The notes: generated by a model not told the origin, from the letters alone. Shown: positions 1 to 7,009, counted from the first letter of the stretch. The stretch is 64,000 nucleotides of DNA from SKVR01 sp037441525 (GCA_037441525.1 JBBISA010000007.1:1-64000), one strand, 5' to 3'. Made by a program: numbers and translations.

Positions 1-2
1 AA

Positions 3-26
3 CAATTGGGGGGGCAATTGGGGGGG
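3..26. repeat. Tandem 12-bp repeat CAATTGGGGGGG, two copies
   Basis: Two exact head-to-tail copies of CAATTGGGGGGG lie at 3-14 and 15-26. A third CAATT begins at 27, and another run of seven G lies at 45-51. The repeat is near the presumed left end of the Mu-like prophage, where transposase end-binding sites would be expected. That role is inference. No matching repeat was found at the presumed right end, and the true prophage end may lie before the window. Confidence 0.6.
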
Positions 27-139
27 CAATTTTAACATTTGAAAGGGGGGGTGAAAAACAGGCATACAGCCAAAAAAAACGGGTTATCGGGGGATTTTTG
101 CGGTTACAGGTACCCTTATTCCTGGCAATATTTGACAAT

Positions 140-177
140 AAAACACCATATAAAACAATGTAAAACACACTAAAACA
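140..177. repeat. Four helically phased TAAAACA repeats
   Basis: TAAAACA occurs at 140-146, 151-157, 161-167 and 171-177, with start-to-start spacings of 11, 10 and 10 bp, so all four copies face the same side of the helix. They lie left of the repressor gene, near the presumed left prophage end. Such an array could bind transposase, a repressor or a bending protein. The array is seen directly; the ligand is unknown. Confidence 0.6.
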
Positions 178-204
178 GTATGATAGCCATATAAAAACCA
201 GCAA

Positions 205-229
205 GCCGCGCCCCGGGTGCGTGCGCGGC
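205..229. other. GC-rich hairpin
   Basis: GCCGCGC (205-211) pairs with GCGCGGC (223-229) across an 11-nt loop. It lies beyond the repressor terminator in otherwise AT-rich DNA. No gene is visible between 1 and 307 apart from these repeats and hairpins. Confidence 0.5.
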
Positions 230-253
230 AAAAAACAGCGGAATATTTTGAGC

Positions 254-281
254 AAAAAAACCGGTACCAGGGCGGCACCGG
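254..281 (-). terminator. Rho-independent terminator of the repressor gene
   Basis: Read on the minus strand, CCGGT pairs with ACCGG (positions 281-277 and 265-261) and is followed by seven T (260-254). It lies 27 bp past the repressor stop codon, as expected for a one-gene repressor transcript. Confidence 0.65.
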
Positions 282-307
282 GCAGGAGATCTATATACTA
301 ATAAATA

Positions 308-748
308 CTACCCAACCTTTCTTTTTTGGCCATCATTATTGTGATGGCTTTTTTCTCTTTCTTCGTCGTAAAGTGCTTTGCAGTGGTGCAGCTCGCGTTG
401 CAGTGTATCTATATGCTGCTGCTGGGCCTGTATTACCTTTTCCTTTTCCTGGCACAAACAGCAGGCGGGCTTTGATTGGTAAATGGGCGGTGGTTCGGCG
501 GATATGGGCAGGGGATCCCCTTTCAACATTTCACCTTCACCCTTTAACAACCAATCGGTATTAATATTACCGAAAGTTTGTGTTATGCGTTGCAATATTT
601 CAAAGCTCGGTTCTCTTTCTCCATGTACAATTCTGCCGATAGTCACATTGTTAGTCAGGCCAATAGCAGTGCTAAAGGAACTTTTGTTATACCCTAACTT
701 TTGAATCAGCTCATCGATCCTACTACCAATATGTAATTTTTTTTCCAT
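308..748 (-). CDS. HTH-type prophage repressor (XRE-like)
   Basis: 146 residues. Residues 1-70 form an XRE/Cro-type helix-turn-helix domain with 'GYNKSSFSTAIGL' and 'TIGRIVHGEREPSFEIL', followed by the 'INTDWLLKGEGEML' tail typical of Bacteroidota phage repressors. A proline-rich linker and a charged coiled-coil region (from about residue 100, with a CCLC cluster) complete it. No LexA-type peptidase domain is visible. ATG at 748 was chosen over an in-frame TTG at 760. The gene diverges from the early operon, the position of the c repressor in Mu-like phages, and probably controls lysogeny. A terminator follows. Confidence 0.8.
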   Translation of the reverse strand: MEKKLHIGSRIDELIQKLGYNKSSFSTAIGLTNNVTIGRIVHGEREPSFEILQRITQTFGNINTDWLLKGEGEMLKGDPLPISAEPPPIYQSKPACCLCQEKEKVIQAQQQHIDTLQRELHHCKALYDEEREKSHHNNDGQKRKVG

Positions 749-763
749 AAAAACAACCAATAG

Positions 764-794
764 TTTGTTTAATTACCAAAAGGTTGTATATTTG
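764..794 (+). promoter_or_regulatory. Early-operon promoter, TTTG-N19-TATATTTG
   Basis: TTTG (764-767), a 19-bp spacer and TATATTTG (787-794) match the Bacteroidota primary-sigma consensus TTTG/TAnnTTTG exactly. It faces the early genes starting at 827. The interval from the repressor start to this promoter contains ACCAATAG- and ACCAAAAGG-type words that may be repressor half-sites, which is inference. Confidence 0.7.
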
Positions 795-826
795 TCCGAA
801 CATTTAACCAAAAGTAAATTAAAAAA

Positions 827-1027
827 ATGGACCTGAAAGAAATAAACGCAAAAAAAAGGGTAGGCGACTACGATGTGGTTGCCAAAATGCTTGGACTGGG
901 AAAAGAAAACGTGCGCCGCACCTTAAAGCGGCTCAATGCCAAACGACATGCCTCTGTGGCCCAGGCCATGGCCAGGGTAATAACTGCCCGTGAGGCATTG
1001 ATTAAAGAGAGTACAAAGAAGTTATAA
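827..1027 (+). CDS. Small Ner-like DNA-binding protein (first early gene)
   Basis: 66 basic residues. 'DYDVVAKMLGLGKENVRRTLKR' resembles the recognition part of a helix-turn-helix, and the C-terminal half is an amphipathic helix. As the first gene after the promoter divergent from the repressor, it occupies the place of ner/cro in Mu-like phages and may repress early transcription. Assignment rests on position and helix pattern only. Confidence 0.6.
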   Translation: MDLKEINAKKRVGDYDVVAKMLGLGKENVRRTLKRLNAKRHASVAQAMARVITAREALIKESTKKL

Positions 1028-1038
1028 ACCCCCTTAAA
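1022..1038 (+). promoter_or_regulatory. Degenerate copy of the early leader motif
   Basis: A TTATAAACCC-type word with a two-base expansion followed by TTAAA lies just before the gene at 1049 and overlaps the stop of the preceding gene. Exact 16-nt versions lie at 3941-3956 and 6202-6217. Confidence 0.4.
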
Positions 1039-1048
1039 AAACCCCGCC

Positions 1049-1249
1049 ATGTTTACAGAAACCATTTTTAGCATTGACCATGAGATTGAATGGATCAATT
1101 ATGAACTTACCCGCCAAAGTACTAATGAAACCCAGGACGCAGATTTGAAGAACCGCAGGGAACAATTAAGGAAGATCAGGAGCCTATGTCAGGAATATCA
1201 GCAACAGTTTGAACCCCAAAAATTAACCCAACCCCAGAGAGAAGGTTAG
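1049..1249 (+). CDS. Hypothetical small coiled-coil phage protein
   Basis: 66 residues, highly charged, predicted mostly helical ('DLKNRREQLRKIRSLCQEYQ'). No family is recognised. It is the second gene of the early operon, 21 bp after the Ner-like gene, in the same direction, and ends just before the structured non-coding stretch that begins near 1253. Confidence 0.55.
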   Translation: MFTETIFSIDHEIEWINYELTRQSTNETQDADLKNRREQLRKIRSLCQEYQQQFEPQKLTQPQREG

Positions 1250-1252
1250 CCC

Positions 1253-1464
1253 CCTTAATGGGTGGTTAGGGTTGCGGCGTATGGTGTGCGTACCTCTCAC
1301 ATACTCCCGAGACCGGGTAAGGCTTCAGCGGCCCGGTAGGAAAGCTACAAAGTGCGATACCCATTAAGGAGACCTTCAATACAGACGCGTAGATGCGGTA
1401 CCAGAGCCGGTACCTGGATTTCCTGGCAGGCAGGCACACGGGGTTCGAGCCCCCGGCAGGAGCA
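1253..1464 (+). ncRNA. Candidate structured RNA in the early leader region
   Basis: No convincing gene lies in 1250-1496, but pairing is dense. An 11-bp perfect long-range helix joins 1253-1263 (CCTTAATGGGT) to 1359-1369. Inside it are GTATG/CATAC (1279-1283/1300-1304) and ACCGGG/CCCGGT (1312-1317/1332-1337). Downstream, GGTACC at 1397-1402 pairs with GGTACC at 1409-1414, and the T-arm-like hairpin occupies 1420-1462. The 3' strand of the long helix can alternatively form AAGG/CCTT (1366-1369/1373-1376), so a switch is possible. The pairings are seen; that it is a stable RNA is inference, and it matches no RNA class I can name. Confidence 0.45.
1420..1464 (+). repeat. tRNA T-arm/acceptor-like minihelix, copy 1
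   Basis: TCCTG (1421-1425) pairs with CAGGA (1457-1461). Within it, CGGGG (1439-1443) and CCCCG (1451-1455) enclose the loop TTCGAGC, a canonical T-loop sequence. It ends GCA. Copy 2 at 1859-1904 differs at three of 42 positions, and two of those differences compensate in the outer helix. A complete tRNA is not present: there is no D arm or anticodon arm, only 13 nt between the outer and inner 5' strands. Confidence 0.65.
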
Positions 1465-1496
1465 AAGAGTAATAACCATTTTAAACCCAATACTAT

Positions 1497-1652
1497 ATGA
1501 TAACAAGAGTAACAAAACCCGAGTATGATTCCGATGGCCGCGTGCATGGATCAAGAATGGAATACCGTTTTTTCGGAATTCTTTTTTACCTGAAAAGAAT
1601 AGAGCCCCCCAAAAATACCGGAGAGCCCTATTCTTTTTACACCGACTTCTAA
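1497..1652 (+). CDS. Hypothetical 51-residue phage cargo protein
   Basis: Starts ATG at 1497 and ends TAA at 1650-1652. The translation begins MITRVTKPEYDSDGRVHG and includes an aromatic 'YRFFGILFYLKR' core. No family is recognised. It sits between the two T-arm-like hairpins and is convergent with the gene at 1649-1813, the two stop codons overlapping by four bases. A 10-bp inverted repeat (AAAAGAATAG and complement) lies inside the 3' half and may terminate transcription in both directions. Confidence 0.5.
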   Translation: MITRVTKPEYDSDGRVHGSRMEYRFFGILFYLKRIEPPKNTGEPYSFYTDF

Positions 1653-1813
1653 CCCGCTGTGTCCTTTTTAAGGTCTTTTAAAGCAGCATCAAAGTCGTAA
1701 CCCATTTTGGTGGTTTTGTTCAGAAGCTTCGATTCAAGAATGTCAAGTTTTCGATAAATAGCCACCTGATTTTTCAACACTTCATCCAATTTTTTCAAAA
1801 GTTCTTTTTCCAT
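1649..1813 (-). CDS. Hypothetical 54-residue coiled-coil protein
   Basis: Starts ATG at 1813 and ends TAG at 1649-1651. The product begins MEKELLKKLDEVLKNQ and has a leucine heptad pattern through about residue 32, suggesting a short coiled coil. It is the only leftward gene between the repressor and the head genes and lies in the cassette bounded by the two T-arm-like hairpins. Its AT-rich codon use differs from the GC-richer neighbouring phage genes, consistent with separate acquisition. Function unknown. Confidence 0.55.
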   Translation of the reverse strand: MEKELLKKLDEVLKNQVAIYRKLDILESKLLNKTTKMGYDFDAALKDLKKDTAG

Positions 1814-1858
1814 AATAGTTCACATTTAAGATTTAAGCATTGCAAATGTAGCTATTAT

Positions 1859-1904
1859 TTCCCGGCTGGCAGGCACACGGGGTTCGAGCCCCCGGCGGGA
1901 GCCA
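1859..1904 (+). repeat. tRNA T-arm/acceptor-like minihelix, copy 2
   Basis: TCCCG (1860-1864) pairs with CGGGA (1896-1900). CGGGG (1878-1882) pairs with CCCCG (1890-1894) around loop TTCGAGC. The 3' end reads GCCA, like a mature tRNA end. Compared with copy 1, the U-A pair of the outer helix is replaced by C-G. It lies 34 bp before the transposase start and could affect its expression, which is inference. Confidence 0.65.
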
Positions 1905-1938
1905 CAAGCAAACCAAATAGAAACACAACAATTAACCC

Positions 1939-3927
1939 ATGGCCCACCCCTTGCGCACCATAACACTTGATGAGTGGTTAGACGCCGGACTGTCGTACGA
2001 ATTGTATAAAAGTGACAGAAAGCGTGGGCACCTTAAAACGCTGGGGCATGGGTGCCGCAACAAACCGGTAGAGATCATATGGGACAGCATACGGCCCGAG
2101 CGCAGGGCGGTACTAAGCAGGCTGGTGGGCGATGACACCACACCCCAGGGCAACGAAGTAGAGCAGGCAATGGAACACGACACCAAGGCGTACCAATTTT
2201 TCACACTTTACCGCAAGGCCGACGGGCTGCCCCTTGAGCCCGAAAAGATAAAAACCTACTATGCCACCGCCTGCGTGCTCAATGCCATCATAAAAATATA
2301 TAAGGACCGCGAAGCATACCGGGCACGGGTGGGCAAACGCATTACCACCGCCGATCTGGAAAACATAATAAATAGCGCCCAGGCAATTGACCGGCAAAAA
2401 TGGCCCTTCGACCTACCGGCCAGCAAGCGTGTAAAAGAGAAGATAAAGGAGTACCAGGAAAGGGGCCCCGAGTGCCTTATAAAGAAGTACGACGGCAACC
2501 AGAACCGCCGCAAGGTAACCGATGGCATTGAGAGCCTGCTTATATTGGTGTATTGCATGAGCAACCTGCCCTTTGGTGAGTGGGTTTGGGAAGATTACAA
2601 CGCCTTTGTGGAAGGCAAAAAGGATATAGTTGACCAGGAGACCGGCCAAGTGCTAAACCCAACCGATTACTACGATGCCACGGGCTACCCCATTCACCTT
2701 GAACGCTCAACCGTGCGCCATTACTTCTACAAAAACAAAGCCCTGGTAGAGAGCATAAGAAAGAACCGCATTGACTTCATAACCCAAAACAGCCCCTACA
2801 ACCAAAGACGCCGCCCCGATTATACCCTTTCAAAAATTTCGATGGATGACCGCACCCTGCCCCGCCGCACTGCCGAGGGCGACATGGTAAACGTGTACTT
2901 TGCCATGGATGTACTGAGCGGCGCATGGGTAGGATACACCCACAAGCGGGGGGCATTGACGGTGGAAGATGTGTGGGAGTGTTTCCGCAATATGTACACC
3001 ACCCTAAACCGGCATAATATGGTGTGGCCCGGTGAGGTGGAAGTGGAGCACCACCTTATGAGCAGTATAGCCGGAGACCTGGAACTGATGTTTGCCTATA
3101 ATACTTTTTGCACCCCCGGCCTTAGCCGTGGCAAACGTGCTGAGCAGGGTGTGCGTGCAAAGAAGTATGAGGATGAGAAACGGCACCAGGTGGGCGTAGG
3201 TCGCTGGTATGGCAAGGGAGCATTTAAAACCAAATCGGCCAACAAGGATCCTGATTACAAAGAAGAGCGTTTGCCCTATGCCCAGCTTATTGCCGACGAT
3301 ATTGAGAGCATAAACCGGCACAATAATGCCCTGCACCCCGATCAGGATCGTTTCCCTGGTAAAACCCGCTGGCAGGTACTGGCCGAAAACCAAAACCCCC
3401 AACTGGCCCCCGCCCAGCCACACCTGCTTATACGCTACCTGGGCAGGCCCACCCGCACGAGTATAACAAACAATACCTTCCTGAAAGTACAGTATGCAAC
3501 CTATGCCATTGAGAGCTACGCAGTAATAAAGAGGCTGAAACCCAACAACTACGATGTAGAAGCCCGCTGGCTGCACGATGCTGATGGCAGAATAGATGAA
3601 ATATACCTGTACCAGGATGACAAATACATAGGCATGGCCACCAAAGAAGAGAGATACAACGAAGCCAAGATAGAGCGCACCGAAAAAGACGAGGAGATCC
3701 GCACACGCCAGGCGAAAAGGCAGGCCACTTTCCACAAGGAACTGAAGGACGACAAAGTGAAGAAATACCGCAAAGTAACGGTGCTGCCCGCCGATACCAA
3801 TTACCACCAGGATATGAAACCAGAGATCGTTGACACGAGCCCGCACAAGGACCCGGAACCGGAACCAGATCCGCTGGCCAATTACGACCCCGAGTACTGG
3901 GTACAAAAAGCCCTCAGAGACCGATAG
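1939..3927 (+). CDS. Mu-type DDE transposase (MuA-like)
   Basis: 662 residues, the usual size for MuA-like transposases. It cuts and joins prophage ends for integration and replicative transposition. The N-terminal 250 residues would hold the end-binding domains. The retroviral-integrase-type core begins near 'ISMDDRTLPRR' (D303/D304), followed by 'YFAMDVLSGAWVGY'. Likely further acidic residues are in 'VEVEHHL' (about E370) and 'GKRAEQGVRAKKYEDEK' (about E402), so the second acidic position appears to be Glu rather than Asp. A mu-C-like domain lies around 500-560, and the C-terminus is charged and proline-rich. The MuB-like gene follows. Confidence 0.9.
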   Translation: MAHPLRTITLDEWLDAGLSYELYKSDRKRGHLKTLGHGCRNKPVEIIWDSIRPERRAVLSRLVGDDTTPQGNEVEQAMEHDTKAYQFFTLYRKADGLPLEPEKIKTYYATACVLNAIIKIYKDREAYRARVGKRITTADLENIINSAQAIDRQKWPFDLPASKRVKEKIKEYQERGPECLIKKYDGNQNRRKVTDGIESLLILVYCMSNLPFGEWVWEDYNAFVEGKKDIVDQETGQVLNPTDYYDATGYPIHLERSTVRHYFYKNKALVESIRKNRIDFITQNSPYNQRRRPDYTLSKISMDDRTLPRRTAEGDMVNVYFAMDVLSGAWVGYTHKRGALTVEDVWECFRNMYTTLNRHNMVWPGEVEVEHHLMSSIAGDLELMFAYNTFCTPGLSRGKRAEQGVRAKKYEDEKRHQVGVGRWYGKGAFKTKSANKDPDYKEERLPYAQLIADDIESINRHNNALHPDQDRFPGKTRWQVLAENQNPQLAPAQPHLLIRYLGRPTRTSITNNTFLKVQYATYAIESYAVIKRLKPNNYDVEARWLHDADGRIDEIYLYQDDKYIGMATKEERYNEAKIERTEKDEEIRTRQAKRQATFHKELKDDKVKKYRKVTVLPADTNYHQDMKPEIVDTSPHKDPEPEPDPLANYDPEYWVQKALRDR

Positions 3928-3940
3928 AGATCACAGTTAT

Positions 3941-3956
3941 TTATAAACCCTTTAAA
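3941..3956 (+). promoter_or_regulatory. Early leader motif TTATAAACCCTTTAAA
   Basis: An exact 16-nt word repeated at 6202-6217 and, degenerately, at 1022-1038. Here it ends 12 bp before the ATG of the MuB-like gene. It does not match the TAnnTTTG promoter, so it may be an untranslated leader element or a regulator site. Confidence 0.5.
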
Positions 3957-3968
3957 CCCCTTTTAATT

Positions 3969-4847
3969 ATGATTACAGATGAAATGAAAAAAGAGATCGT
4001 TGCGGCCATTAATGCAATCCGCAGCAAGTATGCCAGCGATTCGAAGTTTGCTATTGCACTTGGAATAAACGCTGCGCAATTGAGCACAATACGTAAAGGA
4101 AAGATTGACAAAGTGCTAAGTGATGCCAACTGGATAAGCATAGCCCGGAGGCTCGATGTACAACTGGGCAGCCGCCCCGAGTGGAAAACAGCCAAAACCC
4201 CCGTTTTCACTTATATTTATAACCAGCTGAAAGAGTGCCAGGAAAACAGCCAGAGCGGCCTGCTGTGCGACCGTGCCGATGTGGGCAAAACATTCACCGC
4301 CCGGTGTTATGTGCGCGACAATAAAAATGCAGTGTACATTGATTGCAGCCAGGTAAAGAGCAAACAGAAACTTATAAGACAAATTGCCCGTGAGTATGGT
4401 ATATACCATACTGGCCGCTATGCCGATGTGTACCAGGATCTGGTATTCTATCTGCGCACAATAAAAAACCCCCTTGTGATACTTGACGAGGCCGGAGACC
4501 TTGATTATCCTGCTTTTCTTGAACTGAAAGCCCTGTGGAATGCCACCGAGCTTGCCTGTGGGTGGTACATGATGGGTGCCGATGGCCTTAAAGCCAAGAT
4601 TGAAGGCAACATAGGCCGCAAGCGCGTAGGCTACGAGGAGTTATTCAGCCGCTTCGGTAAGCGCTTCCTGAAGATCACCCCAGATGGTAAGGATGCCTGG
4701 GAAGATTTTGCCCGTGCCCAGGTGGCACTTATTGCCCTTGCCAACTACCCCGCTGCTGATGTAAAGAAGATCTACAACAATACCGGCGGCTCGCTTCGCA
4801 GGATCCCCGTTGAGCTTTCTAAAATCATTAAAGCCACTGCAGCATGA
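3969..4847 (+). CDS. MuB-like AAA+ ATPase, transposition target factor
   Basis: 292 residues. An N-terminal lambda-repressor-like HTH (about 15-60, 'FAIALGINAAQLSTIRKGK') is joined to an AAA ATPase with Walker A 'CDRADVGKT' (100-108) and Walker B 'LVILDEAGD' (169-177). This matches the MuB layout, in which the ATPase polymerises on target DNA and activates the transposase. The first glycine of the P-loop is replaced by Asp101. Its stop overlaps the next start (ATGA at 4844), indicating coupled translation. Confidence 0.88.
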   Translation: MITDEMKKEIVAAINAIRSKYASDSKFAIALGINAAQLSTIRKGKIDKVLSDANWISIARRLDVQLGSRPEWKTAKTPVFTYIYNQLKECQENSQSGLLCDRADVGKTFTARCYVRDNKNAVYIDCSQVKSKQKLIRQIAREYGIYHTGRYADVYQDLVFYLRTIKNPLVILDEAGDLDYPAFLELKALWNATELACGWYMMGADGLKAKIEGNIGRKRVGYEELFSRFGKRFLKITPDGKDAWEDFARAQVALIALANYPAADVKKIYNNTGGSLRRIPVELSKIIKATAA

Positions 4848-5539
4848 GCCAGCTAAAAAGAGCCATAAGCATAAGCGACCTGGAGAATTTTTCGCCCCGG
4901 TTGCTACCCTTCGAGGGCCAGTGGTACGACCTTATGGGGTACCCCGAGCTAAAAGGTACCTGGCTAATATGGGGTGATAGCGGAAGCGGTAAAACCCGCT
5001 TCTCGCTGCAGCTTGCCAAATACCTTTCGCAGTGGGTACGCATAGGTTACAACAGCCTTGAAGAGGGCCTTAGCGAATCGCTGCGCATTGCCTTCCACGA
5101 GTGCGGCATGAGCGAAGTAAAGCGCCGCATTGTACTTTTCGATCAGGAACCCATTAGCGACATGGTTGCACGCATAAAAGCCCCCAAAGCCCCAAAGGTG
5201 TGGATTGTTGATTCGCTGCAATACACCGACATGAACTATTTTGAATATAAAGCCTTCAGGGAGTTGTTTAACCGGGGTCGCCAGCTAATACTTATAAGCC
5301 ATGCCACCGGCAGGCTGCCCGAAGGGCGCACCGCCAACAAGGTACGCTTCGACGCCTTTGTGAAGATACGCGTTGAGGGCTACCGTGCCTTTGCCATGAG
5401 CCGCTACGGTGGCACCAGCCACTACGATATATGGCCCGAAGGAGCAGCACGCTACTGGGGCGACAGTCAACCCAAATCACATAACCAAAACCCATTCGAC
5501 CATGATAACCCTGGACATGATAAAAGAAGTAACTATTGA
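4844..5539 (+). CDS. P-loop ATPase, RecA/RadA-like phage protein
   Basis: 231 residues. Walker A 'GDSGSGKT' (44-51) and a Walker B strand 'VWIVDSL' identify a RecA-fold ATPase of the kind common in early regions of Bacteroidota phages. The C-terminus is hydrophilic. It may help strand exchange or helicase loading during transposition-replication, but no accessory domain specifies this. Translation is coupled to the preceding ATPase by a 4-bp overlap. Confidence 0.75.
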   Translation: MSQLKRAISISDLENFSPRLLPFEGQWYDLMGYPELKGTWLIWGDSGSGKTRFSLQLAKYLSQWVRIGYNSLEEGLSESLRIAFHECGMSEVKRRIVLFDQEPISDMVARIKAPKAPKVWIVDSLQYTDMNYFEYKAFRELFNRGRQLILISHATGRLPEGRTANKVRFDAFVKIRVEGYRAFAMSRYGGTSHYDIWPEGAARYWGDSQPKSHNQNPFDHDNPGHDKRSNY

Positions 5540-5849
5540 GATATTCAGCCTTGGCGCCGGGAGCCTTGAAGATGAAAGCCGCCTGCCCGAGATAGCCGAT
5601 GGGCGCCATGCCTACTGGCTTGCAGCCTTATACTTTGGACACAGACCTACCCGCGCAGGGGTAGCCATAAACAGGCACCATGCAAGCGCCCACAACAGTG
5701 TAACCCGCTGCCTGTACCTGTGCCAGGCCGAACCAGCATACAGAAAAAAAGTAACCGAACTGTTTAAAACCCTGAAGCCCTATGAAACGACTAAAGAATT
5801 ACGCTCCAGCATTGCCCTTTTTCGCAGCGCTGTTGATGCTATGCTTTGA
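5502..5849 (+). CDS. DnaA domain IV-like DNA-binding protein
   Basis: 115 residues. 'RRHHASAHNSV'-type residues ('NRHHASAHNSVTRCLYL') followed by 'FRKK..ELFKTL'-like helices resemble the DnaA C-terminal helix-turn-helix with its DHSTV-like signature, here HASAHNSV. No ATPase domain is present. ATG at 5502 was chosen because upstream in-frame codons overlap the previous gene. It probably recognises a phage DNA site. Confidence 0.65.
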   Translation: MITLDMIKEVTIEIFSLGAGSLEDESRLPEIADGRHAYWLAALYFGHRPTRAGVAINRHHASAHNSVTRCLYLCQAEPAYRKKVTELFKTLKPYETTKELRSSIALFRSAVDAML

Positions 5850-5988
5850 AATTGAACCCCTGGAACTACACCTGCTTATTGTTGGCGTGCCAGTGCTATT
5901 GCTTCTGTATGTAACATCTGTTTTGAGTAACCGAAAAACCCCCAGCCATGGACCTACGCAACAACAAACCGGTAATAAGGGAGCTTGA
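5782..5988 (+). CDS. Small two-helix membrane protein (holin-like?)
   Basis: 68 residues with two hydrophobic segments (about 8-23 and 29-48) and a polar tail. It overlaps the preceding gene by 68 bp and the following one by 41 bp in different frames, so reality rests on the clear transmembrane pattern. Function unknown; holin-like only by size. Confidence 0.45.
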   Translation: MKRLKNYAPALPFFAALLMLCFEIEPLELHLLIVGVPVLLLLYVTSVLSNRKTPSHGPTQQQTGNKGA

Positions 5989-6187
5989 AAAGGTGCTGCT
6001 TAAAACAGACAACGACATTGATGCCATAGACAACCGCCTGCTGAATGAGAAGCTTAGCAATGCCAAATTTCAACAGTTGTTCATCGAGCGGCATGCGCTT
6101 ATGGTGAAACGGCGGCAATCGCTCAGAAAGCTTGAACTTGCCAAAAGCGGAAACCCATGGGGTGTGGTAGAAGAAGTAGTAAAATGA
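5948..6187 (+). CDS. Hypothetical helical early phage protein
   Basis: 79 residues, charged and helical ('LLKTDNDIDAIDNRLLNEKL'). No family recognised. It is in the early operon, preceded by the 'cccagcc-ATG' style start seen in several genes here. Confidence 0.6.
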   Translation: MDLRNNKPVIRELEKVLLKTDNDIDAIDNRLLNEKLSNAKFQQLFIERHALMVKRRQSLRKLELAKSGNPWGVVEEVVK

Positions 6188-6201
6188 GAGTTAAAAGTGA
6201 A

Positions 6202-6217
6202 TTATAAACCCTTTAAA
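6202..6217 (+). promoter_or_regulatory. Early leader motif TTATAAACCCTTTAAA, second exact copy
   Basis: Identical over 16 nt to 3941-3956 and ends 10 bp before the DUF3164 start. Flanking bases differ, so the conservation is limited to the motif. Confidence 0.5.
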
Positions 6218-6227
6218 TGCAATTAAA

Positions 6228-6884
6228 ATGAGTATCGATTTAACCCAACTATCAGCCGAGCAGAAAGTGGAGCTGATTAAACAACTGGAAGCCGAAGAAG
6301 CGGCACGCCAGCTGAAAATTAAGGAAGACCGCGAAACCTACAAAAAGATCGTGGACGAAACAATTGTAAACGTTTTTGACTTCCTGCGACAACTGAGCGG
6401 CCAGATACGGCTTGCCAAGGAATTTACCTACGACCAGTTTGCCGACATTATGGAGATGAAGGCCGATGTATATGGCGATAAGGTGAGCGACCAGTACAGC
6501 CACACTTTTACCACCAGCGACGGCCAGCTGCGCATAAAGCTTGGGCACCATGTAACCGACGATTACGACGACACAGTGAATGTTGGCATAGAAAAGGTGA
6601 AGCAATATATAGGCAGCCTGGGCAAAGATGAGGAGAGCAAGCAACTGGTAAAGGCCGTATTGCAACTGCTTAGTCGCAACAAAGAAGGTAAATTGCACGC
6701 CAGCCGCGTGGTGCAGTTGAGCAAGATGGCCGACGAGAGCGGGCACGAAGATTTCATGGAAGGCGTAAAGATAATACGCGATGCCCACCGGCCACAGCGC
6801 AGCAAAAACTACATACAGGCATGGTACCGCAACGATTTGAAAAATGAATGGGTTGCACTACCCATAAGCATTACGGAGGCCTAA
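6228..6884 (+). CDS. DUF3164 family Mu-like phage protein
   Basis: 218 residues. The family is recognised by 'ETIVNVFDFLRQLSGQI', 'YDQFADIMEMKADVYG', 'SHTFTTSDG' and the C-terminal 'RPQRSKNYIQA'. DUF3164 proteins are standard early-region components of transposable phages, with no established biochemical role. The N-terminus is a charged coiled coil. The early leader motif lies just upstream. Confidence 0.85.
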   Translation: MSIDLTQLSAEQKVELIKQLEAEEAARQLKIKEDRETYKKIVDETIVNVFDFLRQLSGQIRLAKEFTYDQFADIMEMKADVYGDKVSDQYSHTFTTSDGQLRIKLGHHVTDDYDDTVNVGIEKVKQYIGSLGKDEESKQLVKAVLQLLSRNKEGKLHASRVVQLSKMADESGHEDFMEGVKIIRDAHRPQRSKNYIQAWYRNDLKNEWVALPISITEA

Positions 6885-6887
6885 GTC

Positions 6888-7004
6888 ATGAACGAACCGA
6901 GCCAATTTATAAATGATGAATTCCCCGATGCAAGGGGGTGTGCTGTGTCGTTCTGGCTGGCGTTAATTACCCTGGCAGTAGTAGTAGTAATTATTTTAAT
7001 GTAA
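6888..7004 (+). CDS. 38-residue single-pass membrane peptide
   Basis: ATG at 6888, TAA at 7002-7004. A polar N-terminus (MNEPSQFINDEFPDARG) is followed by one hydrophobic segment of about 18 residues ending at the stop. It begins four bases after the DUF3164 stop and ends five bases before the next start, fitting the operon closely. Function unknown. Confidence 0.55.
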   Translation: MNEPSQFINDEFPDARGCAVSFWLALITLAVVVVIILM

Positions 7005-7009
7005 GCGCC

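Noticed and set aside
1420..1904. Complete tRNA genes
   Set aside because: The T-arm-like hairpins lack D and anticodon arms; only 13 nt separate the outer and inner strands, too few for a tRNA.
3004..3906. 300-codon leftward frame
   Set aside because: It is antisense to the transposase, has no independent support and is hydrophobic in the manner of an antisense shadow.
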